NCBI GenBank assembly: GCA_032622095.1
Contig: CP136063.1
Span: 279,119,426-279,183,425 of the forward strand
Length of the DNA: 64,000 nt
Direction of reading: 5' to 3'
Source of the DNA: Siphonodentalium dalli
Lineage: Eukaryota; Mollusca; Scaphopoda; Gadilida; Siphonodentaliidae
The translations under genes and the position numbers were made by a program. The notes beneath the pieces are model-generated. The model saw only the letters and a list, made by a program, of their open reading frames with translations. It had not been told where the DNA came from and did no database searches. Shown one piece after another: positions 35,525-46,738 of this stretch (within the stretch, counting starts at the first letter, position 1; each line of letters starts with the position of its first letter).

Positions 35525-35926
35525 AACAATTACTTTAAGCTGGCGGGCTGGCGAGTTAACGACGGGCTGGCGTGTTAACGACAGCCTGTACATTCCGACT
35601 CAATTATAATTTGACTCATGCAGTGATATGCGTAATGATTGGATTGTCAGCGGACAAATATTACACGACCTGTGATTCCAATGTAAATCGCCAAATACAA
35701 GATATTTACAGAGATTACATGCATGTGTGTATCCACCCTAACAATTACTTTAAGCGGGCTGGCGAGTTAACGACGGCCTGTACATTCCGACTTAATTAGA
35801 TCTTGACTCAGTGATGCGTAATGATTGGATTGTCAGCGGACAAATATTACACGACCTGTAATTCCCGTGTAAATCGCAAAATACACGATATTTACAGAGA
35901 TTACATGCATGTCTGTATCCACACTA
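35525..35926. repeat. Tandem duplication of about 200 bp
   Basis: Copy 1 (35525-35739) and copy 2 (35740-35926) both start AACAATTACTTTAAGC and share GCGAGTTAACGACGG, TGTCAGCGGACAAATATTAC and AGAGATTACATGCATGT. Copy 1 has an extra internal GGCTGGCG repeat. Confidence 0.92.
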
Positions 35927-36251
35927 AAACACACTTGGCACAAGATGAACACTTGACTGACATCACTCGACATATATCGCCACACCTATACATTGACTCA
36001 GTGGCGCAATGTGGTCACTTCCACGTTTTTGGATGGTCGCTGAGTTTTGTGTTTTGTCTAAACTCTCGGGCACATGAATGATCGCGTATACGTTGTTTTT
36101 CTAATTTTGTTTTTAGTTACGTTTTATGTACAAATAATTGGTAATTAATGTAGACATTTTTCGTTAACTTAATTTTTTCTCTATGACCTATTATACAAAC
36201 TAAACACATTTGATATATCGAATTATTAATATTTTAACATTTTACTGACAG

Positions 36252-36370
36252 GAGGAATTTCTGCTCTCGGTGCTGCCGAAACATTTGGCTAACGAGATGG
36301 CGAACGATATCGGCGGACAGCTAAATGGACAGTTCCGGAAAGTCTACATGAACAGACACGAGAACGTCAG
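36252..36370 (+). CDS. Transmembrane adenylate cyclase, exon (start of first catalytic domain)
   Basis: The 119-bp exon starts in phase 0 after a TACTGACAG acceptor, with a branch-point-like TACTGAC. It ends AACGTCAG|GTAGGT, a good donor, leaving two bases (AG) of a split codon. It reads EEFLLSVLPKHLANEM, then RKVYMNRHENV, and the split codon should be serine. This matches the block LLSVLP-hxAxEM ... Y-x-x-RHxNVS that precedes the ILFADI metal-binding motif in membrane adenylate cyclases. The catalytic motif itself must lie in the next exon, which was not seen before the end of the window. The last eight exon bases and the donor are repeated in the minisatellite that follows. Confidence 0.92.
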
Positions 36371-36464
36371 GTAGGTTGAGACAGGCGAATGGCTAGGAGA
36401 ACATCATGTGGGAAGAGACATGGCGTGGCTTGTAGAACGCCAGGTAGTGTGAGAGACATGGGCA
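36359..36464 (+). repeat. Splice-site minisatellite, left part (3 units)
   Basis: Units of about 36 bp begin at the exon end: AACGTCAGGTAGGTTGAGAC, then AACATCATGTGGGAAGAGAC, then AACGCCAGGTAGTGTGAGAG, each followed by GGCGTGGCTAG-like sequence. The array is interrupted by the LINE and resumes at 41698. The first unit overlaps the last bases of the exon. Confidence 0.88.
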
Positions 36465-36522
36465 CGGTGCCACTAGTTGTATAGGTGCCACTAGTTGTAT
36501 TGCTCATTGAGTCGGAGTCCAT

Positions 36523-37957
36523 TTGCTTCCCTATCTTGGTTTCGAACCACCGTCTAAAATGACGTGTGACTTGAGTCAATATAGGGCAGCAATAGGTATC
36601 TTCGACTCAGCAAAACGACCGTTAGCAACTAAAACTGTAAAAAACAGCAGCCTTCGTCTCGGAAAATGCTTTACTCCACCAAACGCAAGGTCGATTTTTC
36701 TCATTACATTCTTACTATTACAATTATCAGGCGATATCCATATAAACCCGGGTCCTCTGTCACAGACTAACGCTGAGAATTCGATCTCGCTTATTCACTA
36801 TAACGTGTAAGGAGTATACGAAATAAACTTGAAAAAATTGCAGATCTTATAAACGAATTTGACATTCTATGTTTCACCGAAACACATCTTGACCCATCTT
36901 ACCCTTCTAGCCAACTAGAAATCGATGGATATTGTACCCCCATTCGCAAAGACCGTGATTCAAAGGGTGGCGGAATATGCGTAATGTTCGCCAACCACTT
37001 AATATTTAATCGTAAACCTGAATTGGAATTCGATTCTTCTTGTCTCTGGTTCGAAATCCACTCAAAGAAAACTCGCATTGTTCTTGGATTATCGTACAGA
37101 TCTGATCAATTTTGTACCCAAAATTATTTGGGACTCCTGGAATCCTCAATTTCTGACGCTCTTGATATTTCCGAATATGTAGTCATCACAGGGGATTTTA
37201 ACTCGAATTTCATGGATAATTCATCGAAGCTAAAACAGATAACGGATGGTTTCAGCATGAACAATTCTCAACTAGAGTGACCAGCACCTCAAGTACATTG
37301 CTTGACCCAATTTTGACCTCAAGCTCACTCCGTTTAATAGACTCCGATGTCCTAAATCTCGGAGTTTCGGACCACCTAGGTGTATATGCCACAATATCAT
37401 TTCAAAATACTACCGCAGCGTCATTTCCTAGACAAGTATGGAACTACAGAAAAGGTAATTTTTCTCGTGCAAATAATCTACTTGCCCATGTCGACTGGGA
37501 TGACCTCATAAAAAGTGCACCTGATGTGAACACAGCTACCAATAACTTTCAACTAGAATTCCTGTCCATAATGGCGAAAACAATTCCACAATCATGCGTT
37601 ACAGTAAGAACATCCGACAAAATTTGGTTCAATTCGGACATCCGGTTTGAGATACGAAAACCCGACAGAGTAAGGAAAAAGGCCATGAAGGCAAATAACC
37701 CTGAAGTCTGGAGAAAATATAAAAACATAAGGAACAAAGTCTATAACATGAAGAAGCACGCGAAAATCAAATTTGAAGAAAATATTGAAGAACGAATAAG
37801 AGAAGCATCTAACCCACGAGACTTTTGGAGAATAATACATTACCTACTAAACAAGAAACGAGCAAAAAACATCCCCCACTATACAGTTCTTCCGGCACTA
37901 TTACTGCCAACAGTAAGACATATGCAATTGATGATGTCGACAAAGCAAAAATTCTAA
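36523..37957 (+). pseudogene. LINE endonuclease and linker region, frameshifted
   Basis: The first frame (36523-36810) ends with a hydrophobic stretch and GDIHINPGP (36730-36756), the position and form of the 2A-like NPGP motif known from invertebrate LINEs, though with His where the 2A consensus has Glu. It continues into SLIHYNV and, after a one-base frameshift, SIRNKLEKI. The endonuclease shows FTETHLD (catalytic Glu, about 36877), GGGICVMF, VITGDFN (37184) and, after a second frameshift near 37270, GVSDHLGVY (37360). A basic linker follows (RKKAMKANNPEVWRKYKNIR). A third shift near 37850 leads into the reverse transcriptase. The core endonuclease residues are intact, but the gene is not. 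Confidence 0.87.
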
Positions 37958-38315
37958 ACGAAAGCTGTATTGCAAATTCTACCATTAATGATACCAATCA
38001 TAACTTGCCTCATTTTCCGAAGCGCACCGAAAACACCATGCCAGATTTGTTTTTCACAGAATCAGAGGTTGAATCAGCCATCAAATCCTTTAATCTTAAC
38101 AAAGCCCATGGCCATGATGGAATTAGTGTTAGAATGCTCAAGGAAACAGCAAAATCAATAGCTCACCCACTCGTCCTTCTATTCAGGAAATCTATCAACT
38201 CAGAGAAATTCCCAGAGTCCTGGAAAGCGGCAAACGTGATCCCGATTTTCAAAAAAGATGATCCAGCGGAAGCCAAAAATTACCGACCAATTTCCCTTCT
38301 ACCATGTGTGGCTAA
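37825..38315 (+). pseudogene. LINE reverse transcriptase, N-terminal part
   Basis: Reads SFNLNKAHGHDGISVRML, FPESWKAANVIPIFKKDD and KNYRPISLLPCV, the fingers region of a LINE reverse transcriptase. The frame is cut at 38316 by the inserted hAT-type element right after LLPCVA. Confidence 0.9.
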
Positions 38316-39669
38316 CAGTGTTCACGCTGGACCGAAAAAAACTTTAGCCAAAAGTTTAGCCAAATGAAAATTTTATTAGCCAAATGAAAAAAACTTTAGC
38401 CAAATGTTTTTTGGCCAAATTAAAAACAACTTTGGCCAAACTAAATCATCGTTTTCTGGTCGGTTCACAATTGATGACTAAAACGTAAAATCTAACAGAC
38501 ACAGGTAAAATACACAATAATTTAAATAATTTTTATGAACTAGAAGTATTTTTATATATATATCATTTATTAAAAATTTATTAATCTTTATGTGAAAGAG
38601 TGATTTGGGGGGGGGGGGGAGGGGGGGTAACCCGGGATTGTCCTTCTTAATGTTATTATTTGTTTGTTTGATATCAATATTTTTGTTTAAATCATTAAAT
38701 ATTTATCCTTGCGAAAATATCTAAGTGACATCTGGAAACTAATAACTTAATATTGTTACGCCATTATCAAATTACAATCTGTCATAAAAGCATGCATATT
38801 ATTTTGACTGTATCGGTATTGACGACAAATAGCCACAAAATATCTGTCGTGATTCACATTTGGCTGATTAAGCTATTGTCTTACACATGGTGCTCATAAA
38901 CCTCGACCGTCATAAATACAATGTCATCATAAACATGCATTGTGCGGGAGTCCCGTGAGTGACCAGACAGACAATGGGGGATTAGGGGATTAAATGTAAA
39001 ATAATAACCTTTTGCTGTTTCGTGCAGAGTGACGTAATCTTTCTCCAGATTAAAACAGCCTGTTACGAACAAATTGCTTATATAACAGCGTCAATGCACA
39101 CTTTACAAAATATTGCTTTCTTCACATTGTCATGATTCAACCACGGTCGGTTTAATGTCCATGCGTCTTTGAATGTCCGTCTTGTGAAAACTAAAGATGA
39201 TTGCATATCACTGTGTGATCGCTTGGTTGATAGAGTTGTCGATGGGGTTTCCCTTTGTACTGTCCGCGATCGGGTTTCCCTTTGTACAGTCGGCAATATA
39301 TTCCCACTATCGATATTTTCGGACTGGATCGTTCATATGACAGAATTGAAAACCCACTTGCCAAAATTTATGTTAGATTTGGAAATAAAAATATGTTTAC
39401 TGTACACTAATTGTTAGAGCTTACCTTTTGCTGTTACGGAACGATATTTCATAAGTACGAAAATAATGAAATACTTTCGTCACCTAACTTCGTCTTAAAT
39501 GTCGATCTATTGAGCGCTTTTATTAATTAGCTTTCTGACTCCATGCTTTCAGTCTCCATTTGGGGTAAAAAAAAGTTTAGCCAAAAGTTTAGCCAATTGA
39601 AATTTTTATTAGCCAAATTCGAAAAAGATTAGCCATTGGCTAATTTGGCTACCGACAGCGTGAACACTG
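38316..39669. mobile_element. hAT-type non-autonomous transposon, 1,354 bp, perfect 8-bp duplication
   Basis: Perfect 14-bp inverted ends CAGTGTTCACGCTG and CAGCGTGAACACTG are flanked by GTGGCTAA on both sides (38308-38315 and 39670-39677). Removing the element and one duplication restores the surrounding retrotransposon order. The 8-bp duplication and CAGTG ends are the hAT signature. Subterminal copies of TTTAGCCAAA (four or more on the left, three on the right) look like transposase-binding repeats. Inside lie a G-rich run (38609-38627) and only short frames, so there is no transposase. It inserted after the LINE did. Confidence 0.93.
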
Positions 39670-41258
39670 GTGGCTAAAGTTTTTGAGAAAGTGGTTTTGA
39701 AACAGATTAGTAAATTTATACTTCCATCAGTCAGGATTTCTCACAGGTCATAGTACAACATACCAACTATTAGACCTATATCACAACCTGTGCCAATCCC
39801 TTGACAAAGGACTACTTACATGTTCTATATTCTGTGATATTTCCAAAGCCTTTGAGAGGGTTTGGCACAGGGGACTGATACACAAATTAAATGCTTATGG
39901 ATTAGAAGGAAATATTTTAAATTGGATAGAAAACTACCTAGAAAATCGGACGCAGAGGGTCCTAATCAATAACACATTTTCAAAATACGAGGTCATCCCA
40001 GTGGGAGTTCCACAAGGGTGTATACTGGGACCATTTTTGTTCTTAGTCTATATAAATGATTTAGCCGACGGTATTGAATCAATAACGATAATGTATGCCG
40101 ACGTTACTTGCCTCACGAACACTCACTTTGATCTTAATATACTTGAACATACTATGAACAGCGATTTAGACAAAATTACAGCGTGGTCCCTAAACTGGTT
40201 GGTCAGTTTCAACCCAACTAAAACAGTTGGCATGTCCTTTTCATTAGTTGCGCCCTCAACAGTGAAACCAAACCCCAATTTCGTAGGAAATTCAATCAAC
40301 TCAAGCATATACACTTAGGTCTGGAACTCCAATCAAATCTCAAATGGAACGCACACATTGAAGGGTCTGTCAAAAGAATTGCCTCACGTCTGTCTCAACT
40401 CCGACGGATTAAATATCAACTCAACCGGAAAACCATTGAAATTATTTACAAAACAAATATTTTACCCTTATTTGATTATTCAGATGCCGTCTGGGACAAT
40501 GCCTCAAATTATATGTTAGAGAAGCTTGACTGGCTTCATGTCGACGCTGGACGGATAGTCAGTGGTATCACCCGTTCTGCTTCGGACAACACGGTATTAC
40601 AGGAGGTCGGATGGCCATCACTCAATAAACGATGTCAACTACATAAACTGCAGGCACTCTATAAAATAATTAATAATCTAGCCCCCTCTTATCTAGCCAA
40701 TACACTTCCCCCCAGATCACACGAGGTTGCAGATTATAATTGGAGACGCCCCGGTAAATTTTACTCATACTATTGCAATACTGAACACTTCAAACAGTCT
40801 TTATTTCCAGCGATGGTGTTAGAATGGAATAAGCTTCCCAAAGTAATCACCGATGCTGATCAATCTTCTACCTTTAAAACCAACTTGTATCATATAGATC
40901 CCACAATCAGCCCCCCTCTACATTTCTATGCTGGACGCAGAAAATACAACATTTTTCATTGTCGCATACGTAATTTTTGCAGTGAACTCCGATGTGATAT
41001 GTTCAATAATTATATCGCTGACAGCCCCGCATGCTCATCTGGCAATCGATCTGAAGACGTCTATCACTATTTCTTCATGTGCCCATTGTACCAACGTGAG
41101 CGCTCAGTTCTCTTTGAGAAACTAGCCCGCGAAAATCTCAAAGTAAGCCATATTTCAGAACTCATGTGTGGAATACCTTATCTCTCGTCCAAACAAAATA
41201 TGAAACTATTTTCCATCACACAGCAATATATTGCAGCGACTAAGCGTTTTGACCCCTA
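39670..41258 (+). pseudogene. LINE reverse transcriptase, catalytic part and C-terminal tail
   Basis: After the hAT element the frame resumes with AKVFEKVVLKQISKF, shifts, then SGFLTGHSTTYQLLDLYHN, IFCDISKAFERVW (catalytic Asp at 39836), GVPQGCILGPF (40003) and IMYADVTCL at 40088, where the second Asp of YADD is replaced by Val. A stop and shift occur near 40316. The tail (40513-41258) includes LKWNAHI, YSDAVWDNAS, RIRNFCSELRC and CSSGNRSEDVYHYFFMCP, a Cys/His cluster typical of these elements, and ends ATKRFDP. Loss of the YADD aspartate, the frameshifts and the insertion make it inactive. Confidence 0.9.
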
Positions 41259-41697
41259 ATGATTATATTTATCTTATTTGCGAATCTATACTTGCTTCCG
41301 GAATTTCAACTTTTAACTCACAAGTGGACAAACCTCCCATTCAAACATCTCATTCTGATTTATCATCTGTATTGCCTTCCAGAGCACAACAATAACAAAA
41401 TAGAGAACGAATCAAGTGTACCATTATATTTTACAACCAACATAAAAGTACTAAGAATAGATAATATATTGGCACTTGTCAATCATTCCAACATTAATAA
41501 AGTAGTGACATTCTTCAAATACAAATTTTCTCACAGATAAGAAGCAATCTCATGTTGGATCATCTCTGGAAGGCGCTACACACTATATCTCCCATAACTT
41601 CTCACCATGTAAATAAGTTACAATATTGTATTAGGAGAGGGCTTCATAAGTTGCAAAAACTTGTGCCCCAATCCCTTTGTATATTTTGCAAAGTCAA
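41259..41697 (+). other. 3' untranslated region of the LINE
   Basis: It follows the stop after ATKRFDP. A 93-codon frame (41259-41540) is unlikely to be coding. The last 60 bases, from GGGCTTCATAAGTTGC to CAAAGTCAAG, are conserved in the two truncated copies at 33288-33820 and 42551-43058. Confidence 0.7.
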
Positions 41698-42035
41698 GAC
41701 ATGGACATGACTAGGATAACGTCAGGTAGGTTGAGACAGGGGCGTGGCTAGTAGAACGTCAGGTAGGTTGAGACAGGGGCGTGGCTAGAAAAAACGTCAG
41801 GTGGGGTGAGACAGTGTGTGGCTTTGAGAACGTCAGGTAGTGTGAGACAGGGGCGTGGCTAGGATAACGTCAGGTATTATGAGGGACATGGGCGTGACTA
41901 GGAGAACGTCGTTTCGAGAGATACAGGTGCGTGGCTAGGATTACGTCAGTTAGAGCAGGTAGAGCGAGATACAGGGGCGTGGCTAGGTTTACGTCAGGTA
42001 GAGTGAGAGACGGGGACGTGGCTAGAGGGTATCCG
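41698..42035 (+). repeat. Splice-site minisatellite, right part (about 8 units)
   Basis: Units of 36-48 bp start AACGTCAGGTAGGTTGAGAC and end GGGGCGTGGCTAG. At least five retain AACGTCAGGT, that is the last exon bases plus a GT donor, and two keep the full AG|GTAGGT. It is the continuation of 36359-36464 beyond the LINE. Confidence 0.92.
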
Positions 42036-42550
42036 CTCGCGGAGGTGTCGACGTTGCATGTTCCATCTGAACGCCCTTGAACATGGCCATGTCTGGTTCA
42101 GCAGATGCAGCTGGACATTATGAACACCCCCAAACGGCGGCACTATATCCAGGTCCATGCGCCCAATTATGCTTTAATTTACAAACTGGTACCTCAAACA
42201 GTTGAACATTTGTCTTTTAAGTCCAAAAGATTGGCCAAAAGTGGGGAAACATTCCATTTTTGGTAGAAAAACAACAAATTGTTAATAAACGTTTGTTGCA
42301 ATATCAAACTGTCAGAAAAAAATTCAACATACTTTTGGTCTGAAATTTCCCACTGATGTTTTGTCGGGCATGAAATGTAAAACTTTCGATATAATTGGCT
42401 AGGACTGAGACACCCCCGTATTATCACGTCCCTGTCGGGAGATTCCCCAAGTCCACACACGTCAGCATACTCAACGTACGTGTCCATTCAGTCGTTCCGA
42501 CTAACCGGCTTTCCATGTATATATGGTACACGCAGAGTGTATATCTCCAC
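42036..42550. other. Intron sequence, unassigned
   Basis: A 97-codon minus frame (42194-42487) has no recognisable domain. No exon of the cyclase catalytic domain is seen here. Confidence 0.35.
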
Positions 42551-43058
42551 GATGACTTGAAAAATATTTCATTTGCATAATAAACAAAATGGATTGGGTC
42601 ACTAGTTATTGCAACCTATGAAGCTACTCTATAGAATGGATGAAGGCGCATGTAGATGTATTTATATGGTGATAGGTTTTGAAATATTTAATTTGTACTA
42701 CCTTCCAGAGGTGTCTTTTGCGATGTTATTTCTCGGTATAGAGTGAAGTTGTGCTTAAGAAATGACTGGTTGGTCGATATTTGTACGACCGACGAGTGTT
42801 AATGTACAATTGATCGTATGTGTATACAAACTTGGAAGCAAACTGTTATGAAACACATGTAACTTGGTTTGAGTTTTGGTCTGGAAGACACTACACTATA
42901 CATATAATTAATCATAATTATATGTTTGGGTGGGTATCTGCCACAGTATTGGTCCATTTGTGAGGTATCTGCCAAGGAGTAAATTTAAATTTCGAGGCAA
43001 TTGCATTCAAAAGTAATATAAATAAATGTAAACGTTTAGGGGTCGAAACGCTTTGTCG
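42551..43058 (-). mobile_element. 5'-truncated LINE tail, second reversed copy
   Basis: Starts GATGACTTGAAAAATATTTC with GCATAATA, as at 33291, and reaches TTTAGGGGTCGAAACGCTTT, the complement of the end of the LINE frame. It shares CCAGAGGT, TTTGAAATATTTAATTTGTA and CTGCCA blocks with 33288-33820. No target-site duplication is clear. Confidence 0.75.
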
Positions 43059-43285
43059 TGATTTAAAAGTTTCATAATTTTTTGGGACGAGATACATGTA
43101 TAAGGTATTCCACATAGGAGTTCTGCAATCTCAATGCTAGTTGGTGGTGATACATATATTATATCCAACTGGTTATAACTGTACTATTTGTGTTATAAAT
43201 AAATTGGTTATATTGCTCTCCCTGTACATAAAATGTATGACATTATTAATGAGGTGATGCACCCCTGTATACCAGAAAATAATTA
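43059..43285. other. Unassigned short stretch
   Basis: Nothing is recognised between the LINE tail and the next duplication. Confidence 0.3.
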
Positions 43286-43293
43286 GTTCGGAC

Positions 43294-43844
43294 CAGGGTT
43301 CGCACTGCCACTTGCCAAATTTGCCAATGGCAAAAATAATTCACATTTGGCAAAACATATTTTCATTTGGCAAAAGTTTTGGCAAGTCACTTATTAATTC
43401 CTCAATAAAGTTGAAAAATATCGGTCTATCAATACTATTCATTTTAGGAAACTATTACAATATAATTATATTAGTGGTGTTTTATATATCTTTGGAAAAT
43501 TTAACACCTCTATTAAGATGCCGTTAATCTGATGGCATTAGTATCGATTGGGCGGAGGGATTATCGGTATTTAATGTGATGGTGGTGTTTATATAGCTAA
43601 TCCTCTTGTGATGTTCCTTCGGATGAAGAAACCCTTCTACCATATTATTGTTCGGTGATTGGTTTATTGTTGTATGATAAACCACAATAGAGATGCGAGT
43701 ATAATTAGCAACTAACTGCTCAAGGTTGCAGAATATGATACTATCAGGGATAATATTTGGCAAATTCTAAAATAATTTGGCAAAAAATCTTTTCATTTGG
43801 CAAATAATTTGGCAAAAGTGAATTTCGGTCCAGCACGGACCCTA
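43294..43844. mobile_element. hAT-type MITE, 551 bp, perfect 8-bp duplication
   Basis: GTTCGGAC is found at 43286-43293 and 43845-43852. The ends CAGGGTTCGCACTG and CAGCACGGACCCTA are imperfect inverted repeats. Subterminal blocks contain many TTTGGCAAAA motifs (five or so at each end), similar in form to the TTTAGCCAAA repeats of the hAT-type element at 38316-39669. Short frames inside are not coding. It sits exactly at the left edge of the 53-bp satellite. Confidence 0.9.
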
Positions 43845-43846
43845 GT

Positions 43847-46738
43847 TCGGACCCATAAGCCCATTATATTTAACAGATTCTGAAGGTCAGATTCGCGATG
43901 CGGACCCATAAGCCCATTATATTTAACAGATTATGATGGCCAGATTCGCGATGCGGACCCATAAGCCCATTATATTTAGCAGATTCTGATGGCCAGATTC
44001 GCGATGCGGACCCATAAGCCCATTATATTTAACAATTTCTGATGGCCAGATTCGCGATGCGGACCCATAAGCCCATTATATTTAACAGATTCTGATGGCC
44101 AGAATCGCGATGCGGACCCATAAGCCCATTATATTTAACAGATTATGATGTCCAGATTCGCGATGCGGACCCATAAGCCCATTATATTTAACAGATTCTG
44201 ATGGCCAGATTCGCGATGCGGACCCATAAGCCCATTATATTTAACAGATTCTGATGGCCAGATTCGCGATGCGGTCCCATAAGCCCATTATATTTAACAG
44301 ATTCTGATGGCCAGATTCGCGATGCGGACCCATAAGCCCATTATATTTAACAGATTCTGATGGCCAGATTCGCGATGCGGACCCATAAGCCCATTATATT
44401 TAACAGATTCTGATGGCCAGATTCGCGATGCGGACCCAAAAGCCCATTATATTTAACAGATTCTGATGTCCAGATTCGCGATGCGGACCCATAAGCCCAT
44501 TATATTTAACAGATTCTGATGTCCAGATTCGCGATGCGGACCCAAAAGCCCATTATATTTAACAGATTATGATGGCCAGATTCGCGATGCGGACCCATAA
44601 GCCCATTATATTTAACAGATTATGATGGCCAGATTCGCGATGCGGACCCATAAGCCCATTATATTTAACAGATTCTGATGGCCAGATTCGCGATGCGGAC
44701 CCATAAGCCCATTATATTTAACAGATTCTGATGGCCAGATTCGCGATGCGGACCCATAAGCCCATTATATTTAACAGATTCTGATGTCCAGATTCGCGAT
44801 TCGGACCCATAAGCCCATTATATTTAACAGATTCTGATGGCCAGATTCGCGATGCGGACCCATAACCCCATTATATTTAACAGATTCTGATGGCCAGATT
44901 CGCGATGCGGACCCATAAGCCCATTATATTTAACAGATTCTGATGGCCAGATTCGCGATGCGGACCCATAAGCCCATTATATTTAACAGATTCTGATGGC
45001 CAGATTCGCGATGCGGACCCATAAGCCCATTATATTTAACAGATTATGATGTCCAGATTCGCGATGCGGACCCATAAGCCCATTATATTTAACAGATTCT
45101 GATGGCCAGATTCGCGATGCGGACCCATAAGCCCGTTATATTTAACAGATTATGATGGCCAGATTCGCGATGCGGACCCATAAGCCCATTATATTTAACA
45201 GATTCTGATGGCCAGATTCGCGACGCGGACCCATAAGCCCATTATATTTAACAGATTCTGATAGCCAGATTCGCGATGCGGACCCATAAGCCCATTATAT
45301 TTAACAGATTCTGATGTCCAGATTCGCGATGCGGACCAATAAGCCCATTATATTTAACAGATTATGATGGCCAGATTCGCGATGCGGACCCATAAGCCCA
45401 TTATATTTAACAGATTCTGATGGCCAGATTCGCGATGCGGACCAATAAGCCCATTATATTTAACAGATTATGATGGCCAGATTCGCGATGCGGACCCATA
45501 CGCCCATTATATTTAACAGATTCTGATGGCCAGATTCGCGATGCGGACCCATAAGCCCATTATATTTAACAGATTCTGATGGCCAGATTCGCGATGCGGA
45601 CCCATAAGCCCATTATATTTAACAGATTCTGATGGCCAGATTCGCGATGCGGACCCATAAGCCCATTATATTTAACAGATTCTGATGGCCAGATTCGCGA
45701 TGCGGACCCATAAGCCCATTATATTTAACAGATTATGATGTCCAGATTCGCGATGCGGACCAATAAGCCCATTATATTTAACAGATTATGATGGCCAGAT
45801 TCGCGATGCGGACCCATAAGCCCATTATATTTAACAGATTCTGATGTCCAGTTTCGCGATGCGGACCCATAAGCCCATTATATTTAACAGATTATGATGG
45901 CCAGTTTCGCGATGCGGACCCATAAGCCCATTATATTTAACAGATTCTGATGGCCAGATTCGCGATGCGGACACATAAGCCCATTATATTTAACAGATTC
46001 TGATGGCCAGATTCGCGATGCGGACCCATAAGCCCATTATATTTAACAGATTCTGATGGCCAGTTTCGCGATGCGGACCCATAAGCCCATTATATTTAAC
46101 AGATTCTGATGGCCAGATTCGCGATGCGGACCCATAAGCCCATTATATTTAACAGATTCTGATGGCCAGATTCGCGATGCGGACCCATAAGCCCATTATA
46201 TTTAACAGATTCTGATGGCCAGATTCGCGATGCGGACCCATAAGCCCATTATATGTAACAGATTCTGATGTCCAGATTCGCGATGCGGACCCATAAGCCC
46301 ATTATATTTAACAGATTCTGATGGCCAGAATCGCGATGCGGACCCATAAGCCCATTATATTTAACAGATTCTGATGTCCAGATTCGCGATGCGGACCCAT
46401 AAGCCCATTATATTTAACAGATTCTGATGGCCAGATTCGCGATGCGGACCCATAAGCCCATTATATTTAACAGATTCTGATGGCCAGATTCGCGATGCGG
46501 ACCCATAAGCCCATTATATTTAACAGATTCTGATGGCCAGATTCGCGATGCGGACCCATAAGCCCATTATATTTAACAGATTCTGATGGCCAGATTCGCG
46601 ATGCGGACCCATAAGCCCATTATATTTAACAGATTCTGATGTCCAGATTCGCGATGCGGACCCATAAGCCCATTATATTTAACAGATTATGATGGCCAGA
46701 TTCGCGATGCGGACCCATAAGCCCATTATATTTAACAG
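43847..46738. repeat. 53-bp satellite, about 54 copies
   Basis: The unit is GGACCCATAAGCCCATTATA, TTTAACAGATTCTGATGGCC, AGATTCGCGATGC, repeated every 53 bp with very few indels. Recurring alternatives are TCTGATGG or TATGATGG, GATGGCC or GATGTCC, and CCAGATT or CCAGTTT. It ends in a degenerate unit (AACAGACTCGCGATGCC). 53 is not a multiple of three and stops occur, so no long frame arises. Confidence 0.98.

Larger units (their letters stand above)
36465..41697 (+). mobile_element. Non-LTR retrotransposon (LINE), disrupted, 5.2 kb with nested hAT element
   Basis: The element lies inside the splice-site minisatellite and is bordered by GACATGGGCA (36455) and GACATGGACA (41698), a likely target-site duplication. 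Order on the + strand: leader with a repeated GTGCCACTAGTTGTAT, an NPGP motif, an apurinic endonuclease, linker, reverse transcriptase (split by a DNA transposon at 38316-39669), and a C-terminal zinc-finger-like tail. Several frameshifts break it. No poly(A) tail is seen. The 3' end (CCCCAATCCCTTT, GCAAAGTCAAG) is shared with two truncated copies in this window. It looks like a Jockey/CR1-type element. Confidence 0.88.

Noticed and set aside
36501-36560. tRNA-derived SINE (GGTTTCGAACC resembles a B box)
   Set aside because: No A box or cloverleaf is present, and the position falls inside the LINE leader.
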